DNA of 64,000 bases from Gnomoniopsis sp. IMI 355080 (lineage: Eukaryota; Ascomycota; Sordariomycetes; Diaporthales; Gnomoniaceae): NCBI GenBank assembly GCA_027946555.1, contig JAPEVC010000132.1, positions 39,459 through 103,458 on the forward strand. Reading direction: 5' to 3'. Numbering within the stretch: position 1 is the stretch's first letter; each line of letters opens with the position of its first letter. This document shows, one piece after another, positions 32,665-46,924 of the stretch. The translations under genes were made by a program, and so were the position numbers. Under the pieces are notes generated by a model, which did no database searches, was not told the DNA's origin, and saw only the letters and a list, made by a program, of their open reading frames with translations.

Positions 32665-35600
32665 ATTGACAAGGATAGTTGGGAGGTCTGAAATTCAGCG
32701 TAAAGCAAGTCTTTGGTACTTCGAAATTTGACAAGATGCTTATTGGCAGACCCGAAACTGTGCAAACAGAGTTAAAGTAATGATGTACTTGATATGCTGC
32801 CTTCGTTGGATTTTTCTTAAAGTACTCTGAGAGAGGGGTTCTCCCAGTGTCTCCACTTGCCGAGTCTTCCATATCTAGGCATTATGTGAACGTATGCAAA
32901 TTTGGTACGATTCATCATATTCATCTTTTCTCCATGGAATCAGGTGATTGGAAGTGCAGCATCCGATAGCACCGAGAACCGCCCGGTTGGTCTCAGCCCC
33001 TTAAAGGCGGGTATTCATCTGGGCACTACCTAACTCTGGGATCAAGTTTAGAAGATGATTTCACCTTGCTCATAGCTACAGTACAAATAGTATCCTTAGG
33101 GCAACAGCAACTCCTCGCACCCACTTTTCGTTGGCGCATTATGCATATTTAGGTAGCGGGGATATACAGATGGAAGTCGACCTCCAACCGCACTCTGCGA
33201 ACACGAAGTCAAATTCTGGGACACAGGGGAAGAGAGCGCAAGTATGGGAGATGGATGTAAAACCACCTGAAATAATGTTGTGTCTTTGTCAGATTGCACA
33301 AAACTTCAAAATGCTTAGTTGATCATGACATACGGCAGACTGTTGGATTGAAAATCCGTCCAGGAGGCTCGGTCTCTGTCCGAACTGCCCGCCTGACTGC
33401 AATGACATACAGAGGCACGAAACTTCAGTCTCTTAGTACTTAGCTGTCCGAGTAATGAAGTTGAAGGGCTTACTTTCTACATAGATAATGCTAGCCCTCT
33501 GCCCCCCCTCGGAATCTGCAAGACAAACATCTCGTTCCGTGAGTTGCTAAACATGGTCGCCGGCTAGACTCACAAATTTTGTCTTCGAGTCATGAAATGT
33601 GCAAATTTGAATGATATTCTCGACTAATCGAGAGCCTCACTTCTGCTTCAGTGTATGGATCTCTCAATAGCTTGATTGATGAGTACCTACCGAACCGAAG
33701 TCTTGGGTTTTACCCTGCCTAACCTTGGACAAAAAGGCCGGACTACCAAGGAGAACATTTTAGTAAGACTCTGTCCATGACCTGCCCCCAGCCGATCTCA
33801 AAAGGTGCCGTGATGCCGGCCTGACCAGGGATTGAGCATTGGCGGGCATTGCGCCAAAGCGTAACCTGCGTCAATCTTCACTGTCTACTACTAGATTGGA
33901 TGTCCCATGAATATGTGTCTTCAATCACGGGACCTCAGGACGCATCTGGGCCATGCGTTTCTGCATCAACCCCGGCCATCCACATTGCCTAGGTAGGTAG
34001 GTGTCTACTGAAACCGATAGAATCCGTGAGCCGAAGTTGCCGTGTGGTGACACAACATCTCCTCGGATTATCGACTGGCCCCCAGGGGCTTGCCCTCATG
34101 GCACGCACGCGAGCAGGAGGGGCACCGGGCTGTTATCCGGGGGTTGGGAGGCCCGCTTCCCATCTTGTCTGCGTAGGGAAATTCCGTTCACCCGCCCCAT
34201 CATATGCCTTTGGAGCAGCCCCCACAAATGTTATCCTTACTCTTTTTTTTTTGTGGGGGGAGGAGGTTGGGAAAAAGGGAAGGCTCTAAGCTGGAGGATT
34301 GTTTTCGTTTGTTCGATCCCGTTCACATTCCGGTCTCGAGCTCCAGTCTTGGAACGGCCCAGGCCAAAGAAGCAGTAAGGGTGAAAGAATATGGCAAACA
34401 GGCCGCGGGTTGTGGAGCCGGAAATACGTATTATTTAGATGTACGCAAGGGCTCAGCCAATTTTGTTTGGACTGTATGCCCATTGTCAACGGTCAAAATA
34501 CGTTGCACGTGTAGCTGCAGCAGGGGTTCGAGACGATCACCCTCAGGTAACAAAAATACGGTACATCCCCTGAAACGTCATTAGCGAACTGACATTGGAA
34601 GTGGTAATCAAAGACTCCATTGTACATAGTAGATGACAAGGCCAAAGCTCAAGATGTCTGTTTGACCAAGACACATAGGAATGACTCTCGAGTCTTAGGA
34701 CAGATGCAAATGATGACCAAGTGGACAAATGAGAGGCTACGGCTCCAACGAGCCTGTCATGTCTAGTATACAGCAAGGGTACAGATTGCACACCCCACGG
34801 GACGCGGCTCAATAATGTTTGCAGGGTGGCGCCCATGGGAGGAGGTTTTAGCTAGACTTGTTTCCTACGTAAAGTGGGGATAGACACAAGACGACCAGGT
34901 AGGATATTACGAACACTCCATCGGCTTGTTTTTCGGCCGAAGGAGAACAGCAGGGGCATCTGAATTTGATTGGCCCGTTTGGCCTCATGTGGCTAAACGG
35001 CCCCTTGATGGAGCTTGGGACGGCTGCACGGCGAGCTTGGAAAGTAAATCAGACGGACAAGGGTGGGTCGCAGAGTTAAGATGGGAGCGAGGATGGAAAG
35101 TGAGATGACGGACTTCTCGCTGGTGATTGTTTCGGTGGCAAGTATTACGAGGCCAAAGATAGCTCAACTTCAGTGCAGCCAATTGTTCTTGTCCAGGACC
35201 GAATTGGAAATGTTCTTAGAATTCTTGATGCCATCCCCAAGCTAGACTAGATATCCTAGAACGTTGATGTGTAATCTGTCCTGCATGCGGAACAGAGCTT
35301 GAAAGCGAGATGTTGCCCCCGTCAATCCAACCATTTTGTGCCAACCCTCCGAGCCTCGCCCTCCTGTTACCTCAATATGTAGGACTTCCGCCTCTTCCTG
35401 AAACATAACCCTATTTGAAGACTTGTGTGAAGTAACGGAATGAAAAACCGAAATGTCGGTAAGGAGAAGGTAAAGATAGCGACATGAAGTACAGTAAGTG
35501 AAGTATGAGAGAGATCGAATAGTAAGGAGATTTAAGAGAAGGTACAGAGATGATGTTGAGAAAAGAGTACGAAGATAAGCACCAGATGATTTAGACAGTA

Positions 35601-35870
35601 AAGAAATAAAATAAAAAGTTGAAGAATCTAATGGTTGACGACCGTTGCTTCATGTAAATCAAGCCTTCCTGGTAAGAGGAAGTCATGAAGGGTATCATGT
35701 GTACGCCATGTTTTCCCAGCCGGTGGTGATTGTATGCAAAGTCGGCCGTTAATAATACTCGTTAAGTGTTGACAAAATGAAAAAAATTGTTGACAGTGAT
35801 TGCTCGAAGAGGTCAACAGGGTGATGGATGGAGTCGGTCAGACGTGTACGCAAATAAGTGAAGAAAGCGT
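32665..35870. other. Gene-poor stretch (3.2 kb)
   Basis: No frame has a recognisable domain or a supported splice model. It contains CCTAGGTAGGTAGGT at 33988-34002 and T/G-rich runs near 34240-34265. The segment 35400-35870 is A/T- and purine-rich and may be the 3' UTR of the Uds1-type gene. Confidence 0.45.
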
Positions 35871-38034
35871 TCAGTGAACAGCGGCGGCTTGAGGGTTGAA
35901 CACGGCAGGAGTAAGCATGAAATTGGAAAGATCCTCCTGCTTCTCCTCCGTGACGGTAGGGGTAGTCGCGCTCGAGCTAATACTGGAGTTGGAGCTTGTA
36001 GGTGTTGTCGATCTGGTAGAAATGCCATTAAGGCTGGCACTGGAAGGCTGATTCTTCAGTCCAGCCTGCAGTGCTTCGGCACTTCGGGCACGGTGCAGTT
36101 CTCTACGCTCTTTCTCGGACAATATGGCATCTTCATTGGACGAGACGGCTTCCTTGATGACACGGAGTGAAGCTGCGTCCTTTTCACGCAGAGCGGCGTT
36201 GCGTTCACCTGCCTTGCTCATGCGGGTGATCTCTTGCTCAACGTCGGCAAGGAGGGCAGCCACCTCATCTCCAGCGTAGATGCGGATGCTTTCGACCTCG
36301 GCACGGCGGATGCCAGCAGTCAAAGTCTCATTGGCAGCTTGCGCAATCCCCAGACCAACAGATGCAGGCTCTTCCTCAGGGATGGGTTGATTAATGATGG
36401 TTGATGGAACTTGGGCCACGACCCGCTGGGGGGATGGCGAGTTGACACCAGTCTTGGTGTTGAGAGATTCTTTCGTAGGGGATCGCGGTGGCGTGGAGGG
36501 ACAAGCAGGTGCAGTGGGAGACTTCATGCTCAGGGCGAATTGTAGTTCGTTCATGGCACTGTCATCTCCGGGGACGGGTAGGGTCACAGCAGCAGCAACA
36601 TGTTCCAGGAGCTTTTGACGAACTCGGGTGCGGCGATTCTCAGCCTGCTCGAGCTTGTTGACCCAGTCGTCTATGGAGTTGTCCAGCTCAGCAAGAGCCT
36701 CCTCTTGCTTGAGCAATGACTCCTGACTGAACTTCACCATACGTGGAGAACGAAGATACGAGCAGATGCGGGAATGTAGGTTGCGGCGGCCAGCCCGCAA
36801 TGAGTGATAGGTACGGCGCAGATAGTCGCACCGCTCGTCTAGGTTCCTCAGTTCCTACACATAGTCAATCAGTAAGGGTTTACCTCATGTATATAGGCAT
36901 TGAAGACTCACCCGAGAGAGCCTGTCCACATCGCACTTCCGTAGAATCTCGAATCTCTCGGCCTGTGCCAGGCCCTGCTTGTGTAGAGCGTTTGTTTCGG
37001 ACGGAGTCAACATCTTTACTGCGTCGGGTACCTTCCAGCCCTTTGGGAGGGTCTCAAAAGCCCGTCGCTCTGAACTCCTACTCTTCTTGGCCTCTGTTGT
37101 CTTCGGTCCTTCATTCCTCTTCTTCGGGCGTCCACGGTCCATGATACTGCCAGTGATGCTGCTGCTTTCGGACACATTTCGACGGTGGCTTGCAGTGCTA
37201 GAGCCAGACCTAGAGTCGTTGGTGAAGGTTGATGCTGAGCTCTCTGTTGGAGTTCCGGGGTTAGATGAAAGGTTCTCCAACTTGAATGGTCGTGGGGATC
37301 CTCGATGCTCCTCCGGGATGGCCGAAACTGGCGTTGGCAAGGTGGACGTCGTCATGGACGAGTATGCAGTAGAAGCGGACCCCGGAGTAGTGGCGGATAG
37401 TGGCGTATACATGCCCTTAGACTTCGGAGAGTCTTCTGGTCGTGCTGATCGTGCGTGGTCATTATTACTGCTGCCTGATCTGAGGCGGCCCAACGATAGC
37501 TGTCTTTTCAAAGGAGAGGCGCTAGACATTTGTGCGGGTATCATAAGTGGAGGAAGGTCCTTCGGGGACAATGGTGGACGAGTACTCGTTGAAGCTTTCG
37601 ACTCAGTGTCGTTTGTAGAGGACTTGGATGAATAGGTCGGAAGCTTCCAGGCATTGCCAGGAGCGCTGGCGGAACGCTCATGAAGTATTGGTCGTCCTGG
37701 TATGGTGGCTTCATCAGGAGAGTCAGCAATGTGTACATGACCTGCCGATTACTACTACTCATTGGAACTTACGAGAATCCATCGACGACTCATGGACGGT
37801 CGTCATAGGGCCGAGCTCCGGGACACTGACCTTGCGTCGCCGGGCAGGTACTGGGAGGTTGTGCTCCTTGACTCTGAATCGCAGAGTACCAGCGTTGCAT
37901 TTGTCGGTCTTCTCTGTGTTCTGACCCATAGCCACTGCATAGGCTTGTTCCGGGGCCAGGACTTTGACTGGCGAGGCCGAGTTCTGGTTTCCCCTGGGGA
38001 AAAGTTGATACTTTCTGGAATCTGGTTGAGCCAT
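35871..38034 (-). CDS. uds1: Uds1-type protein (up-regulated during septation domain)
   Basis: Exons 38034-37773, 37708-36912 and 36854-35871 give 680 aa. The N-terminus (DSRKYQLFPRG...) and the next 180 residues are Ser/Pro-rich and disordered. The conserved block starts at RRAFETLPKGWKVPDAVKML and continues TPSETNALHKQGLAQAERFE, then across intron 2 ELRNLDERCDYLRRTYHSLR, AGRRNLHSRICSYLRSPR, and helical heptad-like sequence to ENRRTRVRQKLLEHVAAAV. Intron 1 joins MDS-PTIPGRPILHERSASAPG, a motif I recall in relatives. The C-terminus has another helical part (IRIYAGDEVAALLADVEQE) and a disordered tail. Fission-yeast Uds1 is linked to septation; a role in cell division or hyphal septa is inferred. 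Confidence 0.88.
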
Positions 38035-40479
38035 CCTCCAAACCCAAGGCTTCGAAGCCTGCTGTCCCGACTGTCGTATATGTAGATGGGTGGTGAGCTT
38101 CTAGTTGGTCCAGCAACAGAATATAATGAAAAACCAGGGAGGGATTTGAACTCTCAGAGCTGAAGAATGAAAACATAAACTAACCTCAGTAGTTCGGGGT
38201 AATGGTGAGAGAGGCGGTACTATATAACTTGAGATGTTCAGATGGTTCAAGTCGACTCCTGGATATGTGCAACTTGCTATGTGAGCCATGTTGAACAGGG
38301 GTCCTGCACACCTCGAACAGCAGGGATATGTGGGCAGGGCTAGTGGCGATCCAGAATCTGATGCAGCGGCGGCGGACTGCGTGGCACAGGCAAAGTCCCT
38401 GCTGGTACTGGCAGAGGGTAGAAACCGACGGAGAGGATCCGATGCTAGGAGTTGGGCTTCGGTGTAGCAGAATCGCAGGGCTTTGAGTAAACAGGTACAT
38501 GGATCCCCAGCGGAACCGTCCAAACAAACGCAAGAGGGTGGGCAAGGCTGTAGCTTGCGCCGGAAGGCCAGGCAAAATTCTGTACAGAGAGTGACAGAAA
38601 TGAATGAAGGGGTAGGATAACCAGAAAGCGATCTGTCTCCGTCTCGAGACAGCTGCAGCAACTCTTATTATCTTCCCTCGTCGTTTCTATTTCGAGTCAA
38701 GAAATCCACCCCGCCGCTCGGTACGAGAAATTGCAACACGCTCTTTTGTGAAGAGCACACAAAAGAGCAGAGCGCTAGTCTCTTCTGTTGATGAATCTTT
38801 CCCCGTCCGGAAAGGTGAGTGATCCCCTGCTACGAGATCTCGAGACCCCGTGCGAGTTCACTGCAGCTTGACCTGTCTTCGAGCACTCTGTCTGTCTGTG
38901 TACCTAAGGAAAAGTGCGCAGAGACTGCCGCAGGGGGCATTGATCCAGATGATCCACTGCCTCGTGGAGATTTGGACCGGGAGAAGTGTCCGAGATGCAT
39001 ATAGAATCCATTGTGGCCAGTAGCAAGAGTCAAGAGAGGCCAGGGGACGGCCTTGATGACGGCTTTGGGCTAGGCTGTGCAGTTGGGGTACATAATAGTT
39101 GCAGGAAGAGAGCATGGTGTTTGCTGGAAGCAGCAGTGTGAAACAGTCTAGAGTACCAGCCCTGGAGAGGCTAACGTGAGAGGGCCTGTCAAGGGACCCT
39201 TCTCCACCCATGAGTGACTGGGGTCAGGTCCCAAACTGGGAATGCCTGGCATCACTCCACGAGTATACTCTGACCCTGCTTTGGCTTTTTGTGTGTGCTC
39301 GCAAGCACGACTATGCAGATGACAGCTCGACTACTGTACGACTGAGTGACCAGAACGAACTAAGGTAGGCCGATATCACTTTGGAATCTCTTGTTTTGGA
39401 CCACTAGTCTCCCCAGTGTCATGGCGCAAATGACATTACTATGGTAATCCTGCGGAGGAAGAGAAGGTTGGCTCCGCTCTCTGAATCGAAGGGTAGCGTC
39501 CCACAATGTTGAATCCACTTCTGACCTATACCAGCTGTAAGCCGTATTCTTCCGGGGGCGATTCATCTCCGGCCGATAAGCTTGTAGTATAGGTATCCAG
39601 CTCAGTTGTCAGTTTGATTAATTAGGAGAATACTCACGTTTCTTGCCAACGTGGAGAATCCCATACTGTGGGTACCTACGTCGTTACACGGTATTGGTCC
39701 AGATGAAGGCGCAGGGGTATCTATTACGCAGTAGGTGGTACTGTACAGAAGATACTTCCCATGGGCCATCTCCGTCAACATTTCACCTCAAAGTCAATCT
39801 CAGACTTGTTTCTCGATTGTGAGCACCCGTGGCGATGCATGACCATGTTTTCATCCCATGGTATGCACTGATTAGCATCAAGCGTTCCTTCTTGACGCAT
39901 AGTGGGCGTACTGAAGCCCATTCGTGTGCGCCTCCGCGATACTGATCCATAGACAGCAAGTCCGGACCAGTTAATTGCACAGACGACAGGCCTCGTGTTG
40001 TCGCCCAGAACTGCCCAGCCTGAAAAGAGCTAGCAAGCTCACCTTACTTGTGGCTAGCTCTCCCGTTGCCGTTGGGTCGATTCCAGGATCTCTCAGGAGC
40101 CCCTCATGTGCACTACCGTATCAAGGGCATTCATTAGTCTCGCATTCCCCCCTCATCGAGGAGGTAGCCCCGAGAGGTGAAGATTGAGGCCTGTAGTTTC
40201 GTCCCCGCGTGAACAATTGTTCGGTGGCCGGTAGCGAAGATCGATCTCTGATCCCCACGGCCGGACAATGTGTGATGCAACACTTCGCACGGTCTTCCCG
40301 ACGGAACCGGCTCTGTTGAGAATAGATAAATTTTGCTATTCCGCCTTGGAATGCTTTTCCGGTGTGTCGTGAGGTGGAGACTTGTACGCACGACCATATC
40401 AACAGCGAGTCACGGCAGCGGCTGGCACTGTCGTAACGCTGAAGCCAGTCGATCGGGCCCTTGCCGTAGTATGGAAGGA

Positions 40480-40740
40480 CAGGGTCATGGCTTGAATGAC
40501 GGCCAAAGTTTTCTGCCATAGTAATTGTTCTCGATCACTGAAGGAAGCATCGGAAACAGCACCATTGAGCTTGCCACTTGTCGTATCATCAATCGGGGTG
40601 GGAGTGGCAAAGGTTCCAACGTCCTGATGAAAACCAAAGTCGAGGCCGTCGAGAATAATCCCCAGCACAAGCCGAAGGGAGCAAGGATGCTGCTTGTCAA
40701 AGAGGCGTCGGCGCACGGCTCCCTACAGACGTCCCGCTAA
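40480..40740 (+). pseudogene. Possible relic of a subtilisin-like (S8) protease
   Basis: One frame reads EGQGHGLNDG, then two stops, then ELATCRIINRGGSGKGSNVL and VENNPQHKPKGARMLL. Proteinase-K-type subtilases have the same order and similar spacing: the GHGTH box around the catalytic His, a V(K/R)VLxxxGSGxxS block, then a helix and PKGVV. The catalytic Asp region and the Ser region are not visible and two stops interrupt the frame. It may be chance. Confidence 0.22.
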
Positions 40741-41269
40741 CTGGTCTCGTTCTAGCATCACTTTCGAAAGAAAGTACTGTGTTAAGCGAACGAGACGACA
40801 CGGCTCTCAGGCCATGGGATATTGATGATTGCTGCAAGACGCGCAGATGGGACTCACATTCCCGCCTTCCGCGCCGATAGCTTCCTCCATCGCGAGCTCA
40901 CCCAGGCAGCCTAGTTCAACGTGAGTCGAGCGTCGCATCGCTGTATACCAACGGCTCCGGGCCGAGGGCGATGTCTGTGTGGTCGACTAGGTCAAAGACT
41001 GCTAGTAATGAAGTTCCACTTTGGTGTATTGGGTTAGGTGGGCATACTACATAGTATGGTAGAGAGGCCTCGTCTATGCCAAAGATGGCAAGGCAATATA
41101 GTACGATGTCATGTACTGTGCAGGTACCATAGTATGTGATGAGACCATCAGGGACTTCATCCGCGGCTATGTCAGTGCAACACAGGGTCCTCGTAGAGTT
41201 CGGTTTCTTTGAGGATCTGCAGGATAAGGTTATTGAGAGCTGTTATTATACAACGTGGCGATCGACATC

Positions 41270-41299
41270 GGAGAAAAGGGAAAGAAAGGAGGAAAGAAA
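41270..41299 (+). repeat. Homopurine tract
   Basis: Thirty uninterrupted purines (GA-rich) inside the long gene-poor region, followed by further purine-rich sequence. It could form a triplex or be a nucleosome-excluding element; only the sequence bias is seen. Confidence 0.6.
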
Positions 41300-44200
41300 C
41301 AGAATAAGAGGGAAATAAGGTTAGGGGCCAGGCCATCGGGAATTATCGCCATACGGGATTGGTGTCACTAAAGGACTGAACTGTTATACAAAATCTTCTT
41401 TCTTTCACCCCTCCACAGCAAATTGAATTGAAGTTAAGGTGGTAAAAATCATCGCGATCATCATCGAGATCATCAACACCATCACCTCACTGTTGCATTT
41501 AGTCAAACTTGTTGATCTTGTTTGTATTCGACTTTGCTAGGAGCGACATACCAAGAGAAGGTGGGGGAGGGTGAGGGTGGGGGTGGCCTACTAAGCTATA
41601 CAGATTACAGGTAGGTAGCACAGAATCGCTCATTAGGTAGTTTGTAGCGGTGACACCAAGTTCGAACAGCTGGTCTGTGCGCGCCTCACTACTGCCGCCC
41701 CGCCAACGTCGACTTCTCGAAGCACTTTGGTGTCAACTTTGGTTGGCACACCCAACCAGACACAACCTGTTACCTGCATGTCGCCACACTATACCGTGGG
41801 GTGCTGTAAACTAGACAGCCACTAACAAATGAGCTCCTTACTCGTACGAATCCCGGGAGAGCGACGGGATTCGCAAATTAGAGATGATCGACCATGCAAG
41901 CTCGCTGCAGGGGTTGCTGCCTCGTTACCAGTCTTCGACTTCCCATCTTTCACCATTCACGAGCTGTCGACGATCTCCTCGCTGCCGAGATTATCCCATC
42001 ACTCTCTAACTGAGACTTATGTCGATTCACTATCCGTATCACCCAAGTGTCCAGAGGCACATGCACGGGCATCAACCACGGATGCTCAGAGACACCATTA
42101 TGTTGATACGACGGCCCGCATGCTGAAATTTTGACGCATGGAAGACCTACCGCGTCAAACAAATGAATACATTATCCTCTCTATCCGGCATTCATCGGCT
42201 CTGGGGTCCTCAGCTAAAATAGCAGAAGGTGTCCACACTGATAAGTACTGGGGTGATTCGGGGGTGAGGGGCCTCAGATATCGTTCCAGTTTTGGCAAAA
42301 CAAATGCAGTGTTCATTCTGATGCGCCGACTCTATATTCTGTATGCACTATAGCTCACCGCGTCCTGAGGGCTCATGCGGAGCTGGCCATTCTCCATCCG
42401 TCTCCCACGCCGCTACCAAATAAACGAGTTAGTTCCTGTGTTACTGCTGCGTGGGTAGAGTAGCAGTGTTATAGGTTGGCCGTGCTATAGTCGAAGCTTA
42501 TACTAACGACCTTATTCCTTCATGGCTACAATGCCGTTGTTTGGGGGCTTACAAACCTTTGGGGGTCTGTTGAGCCTGTGCTTCTATGGATCAACGGCAG
42601 AGACCCTTCATCTGGTTGATCGGATGAAACGAAACCAAGCCTTGGCCCGCGACTTATAGTTGACCAGATCATCACTGTCTTCCCTGATCCCCAAGGAACG
42701 GCTTTGGAAACTCAGTTACACACCAGCAGCAGGTTGATTACGGCCTGCCTCCGACACATGCGTTGTCTCGACCTTGCTGTCGGCTGGTTCGTGGGGAACT
42801 ACCCAAGACAATGCCGCCATGCACCACTCCTCAGGAACCTCGACGTCGCAGGACAGTATAGTCCAGTCCCTATGTGCCGCACTAAGGCCCTGTGGCTGAG
42901 GGTGGCATCCAATCGAGGTCCTCGCCCGCCCGGAACGACGCCCTGGTATGGCAATATTTCCGGCGTGCTCAGGTTCCTTCTCTTTCGACGCCTACCGCTG
43001 TTCCTATTCTCTGAATATAGAGAAATGGAAATTACCTCTCCTCTGTCGAGGCGTCTGATTACTCGTATTGGTCCAGACACGTAAGCTTCTGCACCGCGAA
43101 TGTACCATGGTCAGTCCCAATCCCACAGTGTGTCGTCGCAGCGTCCTGGCTTGTTTTCCACGTTTTGTGCAGCCCGAACCAGATTACACGGCTGTGCTCA
43201 ATTTACAATATTTTGCTGATTTGGCATGCAACTCCGAAGAGACGCATAAGCTTCCGCGTGTACCATAGAAGAAAATAGTTTAATGAAGATCCCAAATTGC
43301 CGGGACGTTCCCTTCGGTAACCAGGCCAACAAAGCTTGCTCACTCATCACCCTCGGGGCTGTAGTCCTCTTACAGAGTGCTCGTCCGAGAGAGTGAAGCC
43401 TGAAATCTCTGCCTATGTACTAAAGTAAGCGAGCTCCCATGGTTCGGCGCCCTCGGCATCTTCAAAGTGAAGATGCTGGTTGAGACTTTGTTAGGAGCGG
43501 GATGTGTACCGAATAGGGTAAGCCTGCGACTTCACCACGATCTGGGCTTGGTACGTCTAAGTATCGTGGCCTCACTAGTCACTACTACGAGCCTCGTTAC
43601 CGAAAATCACAATCTGCCATGATTCACCATTTGAACCCAATCGTCATGTGTGAGCAGACCACACAAATGACTGTAATAGGCGACTCTTATCTTGCATGTC
43701 CTGCGAAAGTGCGGGGGACAACAATGTTTCAAGACCACCAGGCCGACCTTACTTGTTAATTAGGGCATTCAGGATGCCCTGCTATGATTACCCTCACCTC
43801 TTTGTCATCGCCGACTAACACTTATATGAAGCCGTGGTGCAACGGCAAGCATTTTGTGGGCCTTTGTTTTTAACAGGCCAAGTCCTGTCGTGGAACTTCA
43901 GACAAAGCAGAATTGAATGTGGCGCACTGCAAGCACTTCGAACACGCAGACGTTGGACTGCCAGAGTGGCTTGCGGCCTGAAAAGGATCGCCTCTCGGCA
44001 AAACGAACATCACTGGCGTTCGGACGACGCAGGGCTCACACCCGCCAGATCTTCACTTTCATACCTAGGTATTCCTTACGTGCCCAGTAATCTAGCCTTT
44101 CAAAGCACAACATGATCGTCGTTGGCGCATTTGCCTCCGACAGGCTAGATGAGTCGTGATACTCTCTCTCTTTCTTTCTTTCTCTTATTTCTTCGGTCCA

Positions 44201-46924
44201 CCTAGCAAAATTCCATGGGCCCGAATCCCTGGCTCCAACCCGGGACTAAAACGACGACAATCTGGATCGTGAAATAAAGTTGGACAAGGGGCCCATACCC
44301 ACCGGGAGGTCATTTTTGGTTCTGACACAGAACGTGGGGACCTTTCCTAGTGCTAGCCTGCTAAGGGACGTCAAAGTGTCAAACCCACCCCTGCCCTGCA
44401 ATGCTCCACTAAAGGCCTCCCTGCCTCCCTGGAGCCCTTGCGGGCGACGGCAGACCTTCCTAATCTTTTATCTGCGACGAACAGAACCCGGCCATGTCGT
44501 GGCAGGGCGTCGGTCTGGCCCATCCTTACAAAGCCAGTCTGACAGCTTTCTTAGCAGGCAAGAAAACACTCCCCCGAAAGACCCATCCGATGACGGTATG
44601 TACACTACTTTAACTAAGACGTAGATCACCCACATCTCCGAGGCTATGAGGTGCCTGGGCGCGGGTTCCTGCCGCGGCCACTGGCTGCAGGAATAGCGTC
44701 ATGCAGTGACGGAGCCGACCACGTTTCACGGACTTTGAAGACTCGGTAGGGACCAAAAAGATAGCATTCTGGGAATAGCTCGATTCCACGGAGCTCACCT
44801 GGCATTAATGACCAAGCAGCGCGTGTGATGAAAACACTGCTGTAGGTGCGGTTTGCATAGACGACAATCTTGGTTTCTTTCCACTTACAAAACACCCTGA
44901 ATTATTGCATAGCTACGTACCGGGCCTGGATATACAATTTACCACTTGTGTTGCAGAAAGAGTTATCTTTGTGTTGCATTACCCACGCAATAGAAATAGT
45001 ACGGCCTGCATATTTGCAGCTCCCCATGGCTTGGGGTCCACTTCAACCCGCATAAGGTTTGCGGGTAGCAATCCTCCCCATTGCTCTCTCTAGTGGCCGA
45101 AAAGCTTGGTCTCCCAGCCAAGACGCAGTGATCCATGTGAGACAGGGGCGGTAGAGGGACCGGATCGACGGTCTTAGCCGGCGCTTCGCTCGCCGAGCCC
45201 TCACTTTTATTGCACTCATGACACAAGGTTACAGCAGAGTCCACTATAGCAGCGGCCGGCAAACCTGCAACTCTCACCCAGATACGACAAAGGCAGATTG
45301 GACGAAGGGTCCTACCAGCCCCTCCTCCACACAGCGATAAGTACTAAGTATGTATGTCGTCAGGTGGGGTGGAGTCTGCAAGGCCCGCAATAACTTCCGC
45401 AGTGGAGTATATGCCGTTTGATCACTCCGAAGACGCCCTTAGCTTTGCGCCAGACACTGAAGCCTCTCCTTATCAACAAGGTAATCGACGAGTCAATCGT
45501 TGTACGGGTATGTAAGTGTGGACGTGACGAAATGTGATCAACAGTCTTCATCATTCCCAGACATAATACAACTTAAATATAGGCGATGGGTGGTTGAAGC
45601 CTGGGCTCCCGCCGGAAAGTTCTTCAGCAAAGCCAAGGCTGCACCTATACCAGATTGCTCTTGAGTAGTGTCAGCCGCGGGATCAATTATGGATATTTGC
45701 TTGACACCTATAGTGTATTCCCATGTGCCGACAGCTATGGGAGCCGACTCATCAAGCCGACGCAGAAGTTGATGCCGTCGCCACGATGTAACTCGCAACC
45801 TCACCGATACAAGAGCAGTGCCAAGTAGGGAGCGGCATATCTCCAGATGCATATCTCGGTAGTACTCTTGCTTGTGCGGACAGGGAAGGAGGCAAAGCGG
45901 CATAGTCTTCCCCTGCCACTACCACAAGGCCGCGTCTGTCTGTGTTGCAGCTCTGGAGCTTAGGCGAGACCAAAATAGTATGAATCTCAGAAGCATGACG
46001 GCCCTGGCAAACAAACTCCGCTTATGCCACGAAGTTTCTCTGTGTGCTGTTGCCCCTGGCCGGCAGCGTTTCCCATGAACATTGGCAGATCCTATCGTTA
46101 CGAGGGTCGAGGTTCAACGTCTCGAAACACGGCCAGGGCTGCGCCTCAGAACGCCCGTTAGGTAATTCTGGCATAGTTTCGAGTCTCAAAGCAGCGGGCC
46201 GTCGTTTGTTCTTCAGAACGTCGCATAGTGCATGGACTATAGTTGGGACGGGAAACACTGGCGTCTATTCTCCTATTCTCATCCCTTCATGGTCAAACAT
46301 ATCAACGAGTCGTCATCCGAGGTTTCCAGGCGACAAGTGGCAAGGAGACCTGAGATGTGAGCGTCCAATCGCCTTGGTACTACTGCATTCGAGACGTTTT
46401 GCAACTCCAAACATACGTAGTACGTGGCATGTGAGCAATAGATTAAACTGGACGTGTCGTGGCTACGATGTTGGTATCGCCAGACAATTTGGAGGTAGGG
46501 AAGACTCGAGGCAAAGGAAGCAGAAGACACAGAGAGTCGGCGGGGACAAAAGACGAGGGTAAGCTACCGTGAAGCTTCCCCTGGGTGGAGTTTGCAGTCG
46601 ATCTTGAAGGAAAATTTCCTGGGGTGCGTGCTAGGACACGGATTATATGCCGGTTGGTTTCATCTCGTCGTGTACGCGGGAGTGGCATGGGCGGCCAGTC
46701 CTCTTTGGGATGATGCTTCTAAGCGGCAGTGAGGGCGTGATGTCTTGAAACACCCATGGATCAAAGGTCCAGCGGTTGCCGGGACGGAGAATTGTTGCTT
46801 TCGTCTCAATAGTGAATGAAATCATCACCATTTATATTCCGCCCAACGTGACATCATGAAAAAATCCATAGTTATACAGTACATCCAAGACGCATGGAGT
46901 CGTGACATGCTGTACAATAACTAA

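Noticed and set aside
38120..38210. Possible tRNA on the minus strand (GAGTTCAAAT-like T-arm)
   Set aside because: The T-stem pairs imperfectly and no acceptor stem, D-arm or A box of tRNA type could be placed.
38101..38661. 186-aa minus-strand open frame upstream of the Uds1 gene
   Set aside because: It lies in the expected promoter and leader of that gene, shows no domain, and has Cys/Ser-rich chance-like composition.
42704..43084. 126-aa plus-strand open frame
   Set aside because: Arg/Leu/Pro-rich composition on both strands at once, no ATG context or domain; looks like chance.
43830..43910. tRNA-like start (TGGTGCAACGGCAAGC)
   Set aside because: No B box (GGTTCGA) or closing acceptor stem follows at tRNA distance.
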